Shown here one piece after another: positions 1 through 5,721 of a DNA stretch of 5,721 nucleotides. The notes beneath the pieces are model-generated. The model had not been told where the DNA came from. It made no database searches and was given only the letters and a program-made list of their open reading frames with translations. This DNA is from an uncultured Mesorhizobium sp. (lineage in GTDB: Bacteria > Pseudomonadota > Alphaproteobacteria > Rhizobiales > Rhizobiaceae). Each line of letters begins with the position of its first letter. Position 1 is the first letter of the stretch. The stretch covers positions 1 through 5,721 of the forward strand of contig CATMOC010000272.1 in assembly GCA_950071955.1 (NCBI GenBank). Direction: 5' to 3'. Position numbers and translations under genes: made by a program.

Positions 1-353
1 TTCAATTGGGAAGGACGCACGTTGTAGAAGCCCTCCGGCGCCTGCCGGTCGCCTTCAACGAACTTAGGTCCGAGCTTTCCGGACCATTTGCAGATGTCGT
101 AGGTCGCGATGAGATCGTAGCGGCCGGACTTCTTCTGCTTCCAGATCTCGAGCTTGCCCTCTTCCTTGAAGACGCGCGCCATAACCGGCGCATTCTTCTC
201 CATGCCCTTGGCCTGCATCGAGGCCAGGATCTGCTCGGGAAGCTGCTTGTTGGCCTTGATACCGGCCGAATTGAGGGTGGTTTCCGTGCATCCGGCAACC
301 GCGAGCGCCGCGGCTAGGATGCTGATACGGGTAATACTGGCAATCGTGCTCAA
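1..353 (-). CDS. YafK/DpaA-family L,D-transpeptidase-like lipoprotein, N-terminal part (3' end beyond window)
   Basis: Only the first 117 codons are present; the gene continues past the left edge. It probably encodes a periplasmic lipoprotein of the YkuD-fold YafK family. The E. coli member (DpaA, once called LdtF) cuts lipoprotein from peptidoglycan; other YkuD enzymes form 3-3 cross-links. Residues 1-22 make a lipoprotein signal: short n-region with R9, hydrophobic ILAAALAVAGC, lipobox V19-A20-G21-C22. The segment at residues 56-112 resembles YafK strongly: RVFKEEGKLEIW, then YDICKWSGKLGP, then EGDRQAPEGFY. The catalytic His and Cys of the YkuD domain would lie outside the window, so activity cannot be judged. 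The start is TTG at 353; it is the only conventional start in frame after an upstream stop near 460, and it preserves the signal peptide. A weak AGG lies 9 bases upstream. Family call is fairly sure; the exact reaction is not. Confidence 0.82.
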   Translation of the reverse strand, partial: MSTIASITRISILAAALAVAGCTETTLNSAGIKANKQLPEQILASMQAKGMEKNAPVMARVFKEEGKLEIWKQKKSGRYDLIATYDICKWSGKLGPKFVEGDRQAPEGFYNVRPSQL

Positions 354-416
354 GACTTCAAACCTGCGTTCGCGGTACCGGATGCCGGGCAGATGCCGCG
401 GCCGATCCGCGGGAAC

Positions 417-431
417 GTTAAGGCCGTTAAC
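417..431. repeat. Short inverted repeat GTTAA-N5-TTAAC upstream of the lipoprotein gene
   Basis: GTTAA (417-421) and TTAAC (427-431) are perfect inverted arms around GGCCG, about 64 bases upstream of the TTG start of the minus-strand lipoprotein gene. This could be an operator-like site, but five-base arms are easily found by chance. I found no convincing -35/-10 pair in the surrounding 354-562 gap, which otherwise holds only the accA downstream hairpin. Confidence 0.2.
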
Positions 432-535
432 CTTGAGAATTGCTTACTGCAAGGTCCGGTCCGCCCCTCTCACGCAAACGTCATAGAGCCATAGGATTGT
501 CGATTTTATGGCGGGAGCGCTGCATGGCCGCATAC

Positions 536-555
536 GGCGGAGGGTTCGTTCCGCC
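536..555 (-). terminator. Hairpin downstream of accA, possible weak terminator
   Basis: GGCGGA (536-541) and TCCGCC (550-555) form a perfect six-base-pair stem around an eight-base loop. The stem starts 7 bases after the accA stop on the minus strand. No T-run follows it, so it is not a textbook intrinsic terminator. It may stabilise the 3' end or help a Rho-dependent stop. Confidence 0.3.
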
Positions 556-562
556 AGAGCGG

Positions 563-1513
563 CTAAATGTCCCGCCCGATCGACAGGAACTTCTCGCGGC
601 GGTGCTCGCGGTAGTCCATGTTCGCGCCAGCGAGTTCGCCGAACGCCTTTTCGATCTGTTCGCCCACGGACTTGATCGCCGTTTCGGGTCCGCGGTGGGC
701 GCCGCCCAGCGGTTCGGCGACAATGCCGTCGATTACCTTCATGTCGAGGAGATCCTTGGCGGTGATCTTCATCGACGTCGCGGCGTCGCGGGCGCGGGTG
801 GAATCGTGCCAGAGGATCGAGGCCGCTCCCTCCGGCGAGATGACCGAATAGATCGAGTGCTCGAGCATGTAGACCTTGTTGGCGGTGGCGATCGCGATGG
901 CGCCGCCCGAGCCGCCTTCGCCGATGACGACCGAGACCACCGGCACCTTGAGGCCCAGCGAGGCCGAGGTCGAGCGGGCGATCGCCTCCGCCTGCCCGCG
1001 TTCCTCGGCGCCGATGCCGGGATAGGCACCCGCCGTATCCACCAGCGTTACGAGGCGGACCTTGAACCTGTCGGCGAGTTCCATGATGCGCACGGCCTTG
1101 CGATAGCCTTCTGGCCGCGCCATGCCGAAATTGTGTTGCAGGCGGCTCTTCGTGTCGGCGCCCTTCTCCTGGCCGAGGATCGCCACCGGTTCGCCGCGGA
1201 ACCGCGCGAAGCCGCCGATGATGGCCTCGTCGTCGCCGTAGAGGCGATCACCTGCAAGAGGGGTGAAGTCGGTGAACAGGGCGCCGACGTAGTCGAGGCA
1301 GTGAGGCCGGTCCGGATGACGGGCCACCTGCGCCTTCTGCCAGGGCTGGAGCGCCTTGTAGATGTCCCGCAGCGCGTCGTTCGAACGCTTCTCGAGCCGC
1401 GCTATCTCGTCGGCGACATCGACGGACTCGCCGCTCTCCGAGAGCTTCTTCAGCTCCAGGATCTGTCCTTCCAGATCGGCAACGGGTTTTTCGAATTCGA
1501 GATAATTATACAT
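563..1513 (-). CDS. accA: Acetyl-CoA carboxylase carboxyltransferase subunit alpha
   Basis: AccA pairs with AccD as an alpha2beta2 carboxyltransferase. It moves the carboxyl group from biotin on AccB to acetyl-CoA, giving malonyl-CoA, the first committed step of fatty-acid synthesis in the cytoplasm. The 316-residue length is normal for the family. The N-terminus ([16 protein letters not shown]) is the typical AccA helical start. The crotonase-like core is intact: LGQEKGADT at 113-121, [13 protein letters not shown] at 128-140, [21 protein letters not shown] at 157-177, and the oxyanion-type glycine loop GEGGSGGA at 198-205, followed by [14 protein letters not shown] at 222-235. The ATG at 1513 fits the family's start. 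There is no strong Shine-Dalgarno sequence in front of it, and the upstream leader contains nested inverted repeats. The partner gene accD is not in the window. The gene stands apart from its neighbours: 105 bases from xerD and 209 bases from the lipoprotein gene. Confidence 0.97.
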   Translation of the reverse strand: MYNYLEFEKPVADLEGQILELKKLSESGESVDVADEIARLEKRSNDALRDIYKALQPWQKAQVARHPDRPHCLDYVGALFTDFTPLAGDRLYGDDEAIIGGFARFRGEPVAILGQEKGADTKSRLQHNFGMARPEGYRKAVRIMELADRFKVRLVTLVDTAGAYPGIGAEERGQAEAIARSTSASLGLKVPVVSVVIGEGGSGGAIAIATANKVYMLEHSIYSVISPEGAASILWHDSTRARDAATSMKITAKDLLDMKVIDGIVAEPLGGAHRGPETAIKSVGEQIEKAFGELAGANMDYREHRREKFLSIGRDI

Positions 1514-1539
1514 TCGCTACTGGACCGACGCCGCCTCGG

Positions 1540-1586
1540 GCCCGTGAAATCGCATACCGGGACGTTGGCTCAACGTCCCTACGGGC
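1540..1586. repeat. Nested inverted repeat in the accA leader
   Basis: The inner arms GGGACGTTG (1559-1567) and CAACGTCCC (1571-1579) are a perfect nine-base-pair stem with a three-base loop. Outer arms GCCCGT (1540-1545) and ACGGGC (1581-1586) are also complementary and enclose it. On the minus strand the structure ends 27 bases before the accA ATG and begins shortly after the xerD terminator-like hairpin. No T-run follows in the direction of accA. It could be an accA leader element, part of a 3' structure of xerD, or a copy of a dispersed palindromic repeat; the sequence alone does not decide. Confidence 0.6.
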
Positions 1587-1587
1587 T

Positions 1588-1618
1588 GAAAAGTTGCCCC
1601 CACATAGCGTTCGGGGGC
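1588..1618 (-). terminator. Probable intrinsic terminator of xerD
   Basis: On the minus strand GCCCCC starts immediately after the xerD TAA stop and pairs with GGGGGC (arms 1613-1618 and 1596-1601), making a six-base-pair all-GC stem with an 11-base loop. It is followed by AACTTTTC. The GC stem plus four T residues suits an intrinsic terminator, although the loop is large and the T-run short. It would separate xerD from accA. Confidence 0.45.
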
Positions 1619-2539
1619 TTAGTCGGCAAGCGGATGGTGGTCATTCACCAGCCTGACCAGCCGTTCCTCCAGCACGTGTGTGTAAATCTGCGTGGTCGAG
1701 ATGTCGGCGTGGCCTAGCAGCAGTTGCACGGCCCGCAGATCCGCGCCGTTCTGGAGAAGGTGGCTGGCGAACGCATGGCGAATGACGTGCGGCGAGATGG
1801 CCGCCACGGGAACGCCCGCGCGCGCGGCGAGCGCCTTCAGGTCGCGCGCGAAAACCTGCCGCGGCAGGTATCCCGTCTCCGAGCGGGCCGGGAAAAGCCA
1901 GGGGCTTTCGGCATGAGCCGGATCTTCCGCTCTCACGCGTAGCCAGGCCGACATGGCCGCCCGCGCCTTGGCCGACAGCGGCACCATGCGCTCCTTGTCG
2001 CCCTTTCCCCGCACGACGAAGAAGCGGTCGTCCCGCAGCGCCACCCCAAGCGGCAGCCCGACGAGTTCGGTGACGCGCAGGCCGGTGGCGTAGAGCACTT
2101 CGACGAGCGCATGCAGCCGGACAGCCGCCTCCCGCGAAATGTCAGGCGGGGGTGCTGCTGCTTCCACCTCGGCGAGTTCGATGAGACGGGCGGTATCGGC
2201 CTCGTTCAGCGTCTTGGGCAGGGACCTCGGCTTCCGCGGACCTTCCGCCGTCCCGGTCGGGTCGTCCGGCCGAATGCCCTCCGAATAGAGGAAGCGGAAA
2301 AACTGCCGCAGCGCGGAAAGCTTCCTCGCCTGCGTCGAGGCCGCGAAGCCCTGCGCTGCGATCCCTTCGAGATGCGCCCTGACGTCGAGCACCGAGGCGT
2401 GCGCCAGGCCGCGGTCCTTCGGCATCGAGGCATGGGCATCCTCGAGATCACGGCGATAGGCGTCGAGCGTGTTGGTCGCGGCCCCCCGTTCGGCGCTCAT
2501 CATTTCCAGGAATGCTTCGATCGCGGCGTTGCTGTTCAT
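1619..2539 (-). CDS. xerD: Tyrosine site-specific recombinase XerD
   Basis: XerD acts with XerC at the chromosomal dif site, under FtsK control, to resolve chromosome dimers before division. At 306 residues it has the usual Xer length and two-domain layout: an N-terminal SAM-like core-binding domain at about 1-95 (with [15 protein letters not shown] at 74-88) and a C-terminal catalytic domain from about 108. All catalytic residues are visible: R155 (in ATGLRVTEL), K179 (in RGKGDKER), H251 and R254 (in [14 protein letters not shown]), H277 (in LLGHADIST) and the nucleophile Y286 (in QIYTHV). The ATG at 2539 is preceded by no clear Shine-Dalgarno sequence and lies 16 bases after the stop of the small membrane-protein gene, so the two are probably co-transcribed. 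XerC is the main alternative; the neighbourhood next to aroK and the small gene, as I recall it from rhizobia, favours XerD. Nothing here suggests a phage or integron integrase. Confidence 0.93.
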   Translation of the reverse strand: MNSNAAIEAFLEMMSAERGAATNTLDAYRRDLEDAHASMPKDRGLAHASVLDVRAHLEGIAAQGFAASTQARKLSALRQFFRFLYSEGIRPDDPTGTAEGPRKPRSLPKTLNEADTARLIELAEVEAAAPPPDISREAAVRLHALVEVLYATGLRVTELVGLPLGVALRDDRFFVVRGKGDKERMVPLSAKARAAMSAWLRVRAEDPAHAESPWLFPARSETGYLPRQVFARDLKALAARAGVPVAAISPHVIRHAFASHLLQNGADLRAVQLLLGHADISTTQIYTHVLEERLVRLVNDHHPLAD

Positions 2540-2555
2540 GGCCGGGGAGTGCGCG

Positions 2556-2705
2556 TCATTCGCGCGGGTTGAGCCTTTCGGCAGGAATGCGCACGGTCAT
2601 CTCGCCCTTGTTGGGCTCGACGAAGGTGACGAGCGCGAACATCGCGCCATAAGCGATCCCGACCAGTATTGCGATCGTCACAAGAAACCGAAAAAGGGTC
2701 GGCAT
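2556..2705 (-). CDS. Small single-pass membrane protein of unknown function (49 residues)
   Basis: This short frame starts at ATG 2705 and stops at TGA 2556. It encodes 49 residues beginning [16 protein letters not shown]. Residues about 5-28 are a hydrophobic stretch ([22 protein letters not shown]) preceded by one arginine, so the protein is probably a single-pass inner-membrane protein or carries an uncleaved signal anchor. The tail (residues 29-49) is charged and ends in PAERLNPRE, placed in the periplasm by the positive-inside rule. I recognise near-identical small hypothetical proteins between aroK and xerD in rhizobia, but that is memory, not a search. The reading is preferred over the other minus-strand frame here, which encodes an arginine-rich protein with no hydrophobic pattern. 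There is no good Shine-Dalgarno sequence: the start codon sits in an A-run, and the nearest GGGG is 13 bases upstream. xerD follows after 16 bases. No function can be assigned. Confidence 0.8.
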   Translation of the reverse strand: MPTLFRFLVTIAILVGIAYGAMFALVTFVEPNKGEMTVRIPAERLNPRE

Positions 2706-2742
2706 TTTTTTGTTGTAACCCCATTCACGTCCCGCCGCTTTC

Positions 2743-2771
2743 CTTATGCGTTGCGGGTCAGGCTATTTCAA
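2743..2771 (-). promoter_or_regulatory. Candidate promoter for the small membrane protein-xerD unit
   Basis: On the minus strand TTGAAA (2766-2771) matches the -35 consensus at five of six positions. After a 17-base spacer, CATAAG (2743-2748) matches the -10 consensus at four of six. Transcription would begin near 2735, about 30 bases before the ATG at 2705. This is the best housekeeping-type promoter I can see in the divergent region, but it is a reading by eye. Confidence 0.45.
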
Positions 2772-2785
2772 CCCTCGCAGGGGGT

Positions 2786-2814
2786 GGCGGCTTGCTTGAC
2801 GCCGCCGGCCTTTT
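2786..2814 (+). other. GC-rich hairpin followed by TTTT between the divergent promoters
   Basis: GGCGGC (2786-2791) and GCCGCC (2801-2806) form a six-base-pair stem around TTGCTTGAC, followed by GGCC and TTTT (2811-2814). In form it resembles an intrinsic terminator on the plus strand. However, it overlaps the proposed aroK -35 element and has no plus-strand gene before it to terminate, so it may be coincidental or matter only for upstream readthrough. Confidence 0.25.
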
Positions 2815-2824
2815 CATGTGCATA
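2796..2824 (+). promoter_or_regulatory. Candidate promoter for the aroK-aroB-CNNM operon
   Basis: TTGACG (2796-2801), preceded by C to give the CTTGAC pattern favoured by alphaproteobacterial housekeeping promoters, is a strong -35 candidate. A 17-base spacer leads to TGCATA (2819-2824), a poor -10 match. Transcription would start near 2831, leaving a leader of about 18 bases that still contains the aroK ribosome binding site. Confidence 0.35.
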
Positions 2825-2838
2825 CCTCGCTTCGAGGG
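2825..2838 (+). promoter_or_regulatory. aroK ribosome binding site within a small hairpin
   Basis: GAGGG (2834-2838) is the likely Shine-Dalgarno sequence, 10 bases before the aroK ATG at 2849, and it decides this start. CCTCG (2825-2829) is perfectly complementary to CGAGG (2833-2837) across a CTT loop, so the site could be partly hidden in a five-base-pair hairpin. Whether the upstream arm is transcribed depends on the true start site. Confidence 0.4.
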
Positions 2839-2848
2839 AAAGAGACCG

Positions 2849-3439
2849 ATGAACGCCGTGGCCGAAGCCGCCGACCTGAAGCTGCGAGAAAAGCTCGGCA
2901 GCCGCTCGATCGTCTTCGTGGGGCTGATGGGAGCGGGCAAGACGGCGATCGGGCGCAAGGTCGCGCAAATTCTTGGCATGCCCTTCATCGATAGCGACCA
3001 CGAGATCGAGACGGTTTCGCGCATGACCATCCCGGAACTGTTCGACCTGTACGGCGAACCGGAGTTCCGGTCCCTGGAGCGCCGCGTGATCGCCCGGTTG
3101 ATCGAGGAAGGCGGCCGAGTCGTGTCCACGGGCGGCGGCGCATTCATGAACGAGGAGACGCGCAGCGCGATCGCCGCGAACGGCGTCTCGATCTGGCTGA
3201 AGGCGGATCTGGACGTGCTTATGGAGAGAGTCGTCAAGAATCGGAACAGGCCGCTTTTGAGGAATCCGGACCCGAGGGCGGTGATGCAGCGGCTCATGAA
3301 CGACCGCTATCCCGTCTACGCGCTGGCCGACGTCACCGTCCACACCCGCGCCGAGTCCAAGGAAGTCATCGCCGACGAGGCGATCGCGGCGCTGGCCGCG
3401 TACCTCGACGGTTCGCGAACGGTGAAGGACGACGTGTGA
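2849..3439 (+). CDS. aroK: Shikimate kinase
   Basis: AroK phosphorylates shikimate at the 3-hydroxyl with ATP, the fifth step of the shikimate pathway, in the cytoplasm. The 196-residue protein shows the full nucleoside-kinase plan. Walker A GLMGAGKT is at 25-32. Shikimate-binding residues are D50 (FIDSDHEIE), R74 (EFRSLE) and the GGG loop 95-97 (STGGGAF). The LID segment carries R134 (NRNRPLL), and R153 sits in [11 protein letters not shown] chose ATG 2849 because it gives the usual short N-terminal extension seen in rhizobial AroK and has a GAGGG site 10 bases upstream. The frame stays open upstream to a TTG near 2669, and an ATG at 2816 also exists, but both lie before or within the proposed promoter and would add residues with no family resemblance. 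Its TGA overlaps the aroB ATG by one base, so the genes are translationally coupled. E. coli-type aroL would be the isoenzyme alternative; the aroB neighbour supports the name aroK. Confidence 0.96.
   Translation: MNAVAEAADLKLREKLGSRSIVFVGLMGAGKTAIGRKVAQILGMPFIDSDHEIETVSRMTIPELFDLYGEPEFRSLERRVIARLIEEGGRVVSTGGGAFMNEETRSAIAANGVSIWLKADLDVLMERVVKNRNRPLLRNPDPRAVMQRLMNDRYPVYALADVTVHTRAESKEVIADEAIAALAAYLDGSRTVKDDV
3425..3429 (+). promoter_or_regulatory. Ribosome binding site of aroB, inside aroK
   Basis: AAGGA lies within the last codons of aroK, 9 bases before ATG 3439 and 6 bases before GTG 3436. Spacing is acceptable for either start, so it cannot decide between them. Confidence 0.55.
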
Positions 3440-4569
3440 TGGGCAATCCGGTCGACGGCGAACCCGTACGGGTGGAGGTAGGCCTCGGGGACCGCGCCTA
3501 CGACATCCTGATCGGCTCAGGCCTCGCCGGACGGGCGGGACTGGAGATAGCGGCGCGCATGCCCGGCGTGCGTGCGGCAATCGTCACCGACGAGAACGTC
3601 GCGGCTGCGCATCTAGACGCGTTTTCGAGCGGTCTCGCATCGGCGGGGATAACCTCCACGCCCATCATTCTCGCTCCTGGCGAACGCACCAAGAGTTTCG
3701 AGTGTCTTCAGGAGGTCGTGAACGCTGTCCTGTCCGCCCGGCTAGAGCGCCGCGACATAGTCGTCGCGCTCGGCGGCGGCGTAGTCGGCGACCTCGCCGG
3801 TTTCGCCTCCGGCATCGTGCGGCGCGGCATGCGCTTCGTCCAGGTGCCGACCTCGCTGCTCGCCCAGGTGGACTCCTCCGTCGGCGGCAAGACCGGCATC
3901 AACACCGGGCAGGGAAAGAACCTCGTCGGGCTCTTCCACCAGCCGCAACTCGTGCTCGCCGATACCGACGTGCTCGACACCTTGCCGGAGCGCGAGTTTC
4001 GTGCCGGCTACGCCGAAGTGACCAAATACGGGCTCATCGACCGGCCGGCCTTCTTCGAGTGGCTGGAGGCGAACTGGCGCGAGGTCTTCGCCGGCGGTCC
4101 GGCGCGCACGCGGGCGATCGCCGAATCCTGCCGCGCCAAGGCCGAAATGGTGGCGCGCGACGAGTTCGAGACCGGCGACCGCGCGCTGCTCAACCTAGGC
4201 CACACCTTCGGCCACGCCTTGGAGGCGGCGGTCGGTTACGACGGCGCACGGCTGGTACACGGGGAGGGCGTGGCAATCGGCATGGCCCTGGCCCACCGGT
4301 TCTCCGCGCGGCTCAATCAGTGCAGCCCTGACGACGCCGCGCGGGTTGAAAGACACCTGTCTACCGTGGGACTGCCCACCCGCATGGCAGACATTCCGGG
4401 CGGGCTTCCTGACGCCGAGCGCCTCCTGTCCTATATTGCACAGGACAAGAAGGTCACGCGCGGCGCGCTTACCTTCATCCTGACCCACGGAGTCGGGCAG
4501 TCCTTCATCGCGAAGGACGTGCCGGCTTCCGAAGTCCTATCGTTCCTCAGGGAGAACCATCCAGGATGA
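3439..4569 (+). CDS. aroB: 3-dehydroquinate synthase
   Basis: AroB converts DAHP to 3-dehydroquinate, the second step of the shikimate pathway, using NAD and a divalent metal (zinc or cobalt) in the cytoplasm. The 376-residue length is typical. The N-terminal NAD-binding part has ILAPGERTKSFE at 77-88 and GGGVVGDLAGFASG at 112-125, followed by VPTSLLAQVDSSVGGKTGIN at 136-155 and GKNLVGLFHQP at 159-169. The metal ligands are present: E193 (YAEVTKYG), H255 (NLGHTFGHALE) and H274 (VHGEGVAIG). The C-terminal QDKKVTRGALTFIL at 335-348 is also characteristic. The start is ATG 3439, overlapping the aroK stop as TGATG; a GTG at 3436 is an equally possible start that adds one residue. The 3' end overlaps the next gene as ATGA. 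No key residue is missing. Confidence 0.97.
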   Translation: MGNPVDGEPVRVEVGLGDRAYDILIGSGLAGRAGLEIAARMPGVRAAIVTDENVAAAHLDAFSSGLASAGITSTPIILAPGERTKSFECLQEVVNAVLSARLERRDIVVALGGGVVGDLAGFASGIVRRGMRFVQVPTSLLAQVDSSVGGKTGINTGQGKNLVGLFHQPQLVLADTDVLDTLPEREFRAGYAEVTKYGLIDRPAFFEWLEANWREVFAGGPARTRAIAESCRAKAEMVARDEFETGDRALLNLGHTFGHALEAAVGYDGARLVHGEGVAIGMALAHRFSARLNQCSPDDAARVERHLSTVGLPTRMADIPGGLPDAERLLSYIAQDKKVTRGALTFILTHGVGQSFIAKDVPASEVLSFLRENHPG

Positions 4570-5721
4570 CGACGGAATTATGGGTGGTCGGCGGCATCAT
4601 CCTCGTGCTGATCATCTTCTCGTTCCTCTTCTCGGGAACGGAGACGGGGATGACGGCCGTCTCGCGGGCCCGCCTTCACTCGCTGGCAGCGGGAGGAGAT
4701 CCCCGCGCCACCGTCGTGGAGCGCCTGATCGAGCGCAAGGACCGGCTCGTCGGGGCGCTGCTGATAGGCAACAACCTCGTCAACATCCTGGCGTCGGCGC
4801 TCGCCACCAGCGTGCTCCTGTCGATCTTCGGGGACAGCGGCGTGGTCTATGCCACCATCGGCATGACCGTGCTTCTCGTCATCTTCTCCGAGATCCTGCC
4901 GAAATCGCTGGCGCTGTTTCGGCCGGAGCAGTTCGCACTCTTCGTCTCGCCCTTCGCGCGGGTCATCGTCTTCATTCTCGGCCCGGTCTCCAGCATGGCG
5001 AACCTCGTCGTGCGCGGCATCCTGCAGCTCTTCGGCATCAACCTGGGACGGGACGCGCCGATGGTCTCCGCCCACGAGGAACTGCGCGGCACCGTGGAGG
5101 TCCTGCACCGCGAGGGCGCCTTCGTGAAGCAGGACCGGGACAGGGTCGGCGGCCTGCTCGACCTCGCCGAACTCGAGGTCTCCGACATCATGATCCACCG
5201 GACGGCCATGCGGATGGTCAATGCCGATTCTCCGGCCGACGTCGTGGTGCGTGACATCCTGCAGAGCCCATACACGCGCATGCCGCTCTACAAGGGCGAG
5301 ACCGACAACATCGTCGGCGTCGTCCACGCCAAGGATCTGCTGCGCGCGCTGCACGAAATCGGCAATGATCCGACGCGGATTGACATCATGGAAGTGGCGA
5401 GAAAGCCCTGGTTCGTGCCCGACACGACCACGCTGCGGGATCAGCTCAACGCCTTCCTCAGGCGCAAGGCGCACATTGCCATCGTCGTCGACGAATATGG
5501 CGAGGTCGAAGGGCTGATCACGCTCGAAGACATTCTGGAGGAGATCGTCGGCAATATCGCCGACGAGCACGATGTGGAGATCGAGGGCGTCAAGACCGAG
5601 GCTGACGGCTCGGTGGTCGTCGACGGACAGGTGCCGATCCGCGATCTCAACCGGGCGCTCGACTGGAACCTGCCGGACGAGGAGGCGGTGACGATCGCCG
5701 GCCTCGTCATTCACGAGACCG
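4566..5721 (+). CDS. CNNM/CorC-type membrane protein: DUF21, two CBS domains, CorC_HlyC start (3' end beyond window)
   Basis: The first 385 codons are present. These proteins are often labelled hemolysin C homologues; characterised relatives act in Mg2+ (or Co2+) efflux or homeostasis, so hemolysin activity should not be assumed. The N-terminal DUF21 transmembrane domain has TM1 at about 6-22 followed by SGTETGMTAVSRARL (23-37), further hydrophobic segments at about 62-87, 93-112 and 122-150, and the family motif SEILPKS (108-114). Two CBS domains follow, at about 205-265 (YTRMPLYKGETDNIVGVVHAKDL at 236-258) and 275-330 (IVVDEYGEVEGLITLEDILEE at 306-326), likely binding an adenine nucleotide such as ATP. 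The CorC_HlyC accessory domain begins at about 345 and is cut by the window edge. The ATG at 4566 overlaps the aroB stop by four bases and has AGGGAG at 4549-4554, an 11-base spacing. An apparently long frame on the opposite strand is a shadow. Family assignment is firm; the transported ion is inference. Confidence 0.93.
   Translation, partial: MTTELWVVGGIILVLIIFSFLFSGTETGMTAVSRARLHSLAAGGDPRATVVERLIERKDRLVGALLIGNNLVNILASALATSVLLSIFGDSGVVYATIGMTVLLVIFSEILPKSLALFRPEQFALFVSPFARVIVFILGPVSSMANLVVRGILQLFGINLGRDAPMVSAHEELRGTVEVLHREGAFVKQDRDRVGGLLDLAELEVSDIMIHRTAMRMVNADSPADVVVRDILQSPYTRMPLYKGETDNIVGVVHAKDLLRALHEIGNDPTRIDIMEVARKPWFVPDTTTLRDQLNAFLRRKAHIAIVVDEYGEVEGLITLEDILEEIVGNIADEHDVEIEGVKTEADGSVVVDGQVPIRDLNRALDWNLPDEEAVTIAGLVIHET

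Noticed and set aside
431..454. CCTTG...CAAGG arms upstream of the lipoprotein gene
   Set aside because: Five-base arms separated by 14 bases are expected by chance, and no promoter elements support a regulatory role.
1559..1579. The perfect palindrome upstream of accA as a Xer dif site
   Set aside because: A dif site is about 28 bases with two 11-base arms and an AT-rich centre. This palindrome is GC-rich with a three-base centre and does not resemble the TTATGTTAA-type right arm.
440..1717. Open frame of 425 codons on the plus strand, antisense to accA and the end of xerD
   Set aside because: It lies opposite a complete, motif-rich accA and crosses the accA-xerD gap and its hairpins. Its product is rich in Arg, Gly and His with no recognisable domain. 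High GC third positions of the real gene explain the lack of stops.
1619..2539. Tyrosine recombinase as a sign of an integrated mobile element
   Set aside because: The length, motifs and housekeeping neighbours fit chromosomal XerD. No attachment-site repeats, tRNA gene or phage genes are present.
2536..2724. A 62-codon minus-strand frame overlapping the small membrane-protein gene
   Set aside because: Its arginine-rich product lacks any pattern, whereas the neighbouring frame gives a clean transmembrane segment and a family-like sequence. It also overlaps the xerD start.
2768..3580. Open frames of 270 and 179 codons antisense to aroK
   Set aside because: Both lie opposite a complete shikimate kinase, cover its promoter region, and show no domain or hydrophobic pattern of their own.
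4578..5714. Open frame of 378 codons on the minus strand opposite the CNNM/CorC gene
   Set aside because: The plus-strand frame gives an unmistakable DUF21-CBS-CBS protein. The antisense product is a low-complexity Asp/His/Arg-rich chain typical of GC-rich shadows.

Overview
This is an ordinary chromosomal housekeeping window from a GC-rich alphaproteobacterium. Protein sequence style and gene order point to the Hyphomicrobiales (Rhizobiales), probably near Mesorhizobium or another Phyllobacteriaceae genus. The genus is inferred from recalled family resemblance, not from a search. I see no phage, transposon, CRISPR array, tRNA or rRNA.

Left part, minus strand (about 1-2705). Read in the direction of transcription, the order is: a 49-residue single-pass membrane protein (2556-2705), xerD (1619-2539), accA (563-1513), then the start of a YafK/DpaA-type lipoprotein that runs off the left edge (1-353). 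The small membrane protein gene and xerD are 16 bases apart and probably share a promoter at about 2743-2771. A terminator-like hairpin directly follows the xerD stop. The xerD-accA gap also holds a second, nested inverted repeat 27 bases upstream of accA. accA and the lipoprotein gene therefore look like separate transcription units.

Right part, plus strand (about 2796-5721). aroK, aroB and a CNNM/CorC-type membrane protein with CBS domains form a tightly coupled operon. Adjacent genes overlap by one base (TGATG) and four bases (ATGA). The last gene runs off the right edge. AroK and AroB are two enzymes of the shikimate pathway. The membrane protein is not a pathway enzyme but is translationally tied to them.

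The two sets diverge from a 143-base region (2706-2848) that carries candidate back-to-back promoters. Functions represented are cell-envelope maintenance (lipoprotein), fatty-acid synthesis (AccA), chromosome-dimer resolution (XerD), aromatic amino acid precursors (AroK, AroB) and probable metal-ion transport (CNNM/CorC). Three genes needed reading by hand: two are cut by the window edges, and the 49-residue gene is very short. Several long open frames antisense to accA, aroK and the CNNM gene are shadows produced by high GC content. The least understood items are the 49-residue membrane protein and the structured accA leader; I found no convincing undescribed system.
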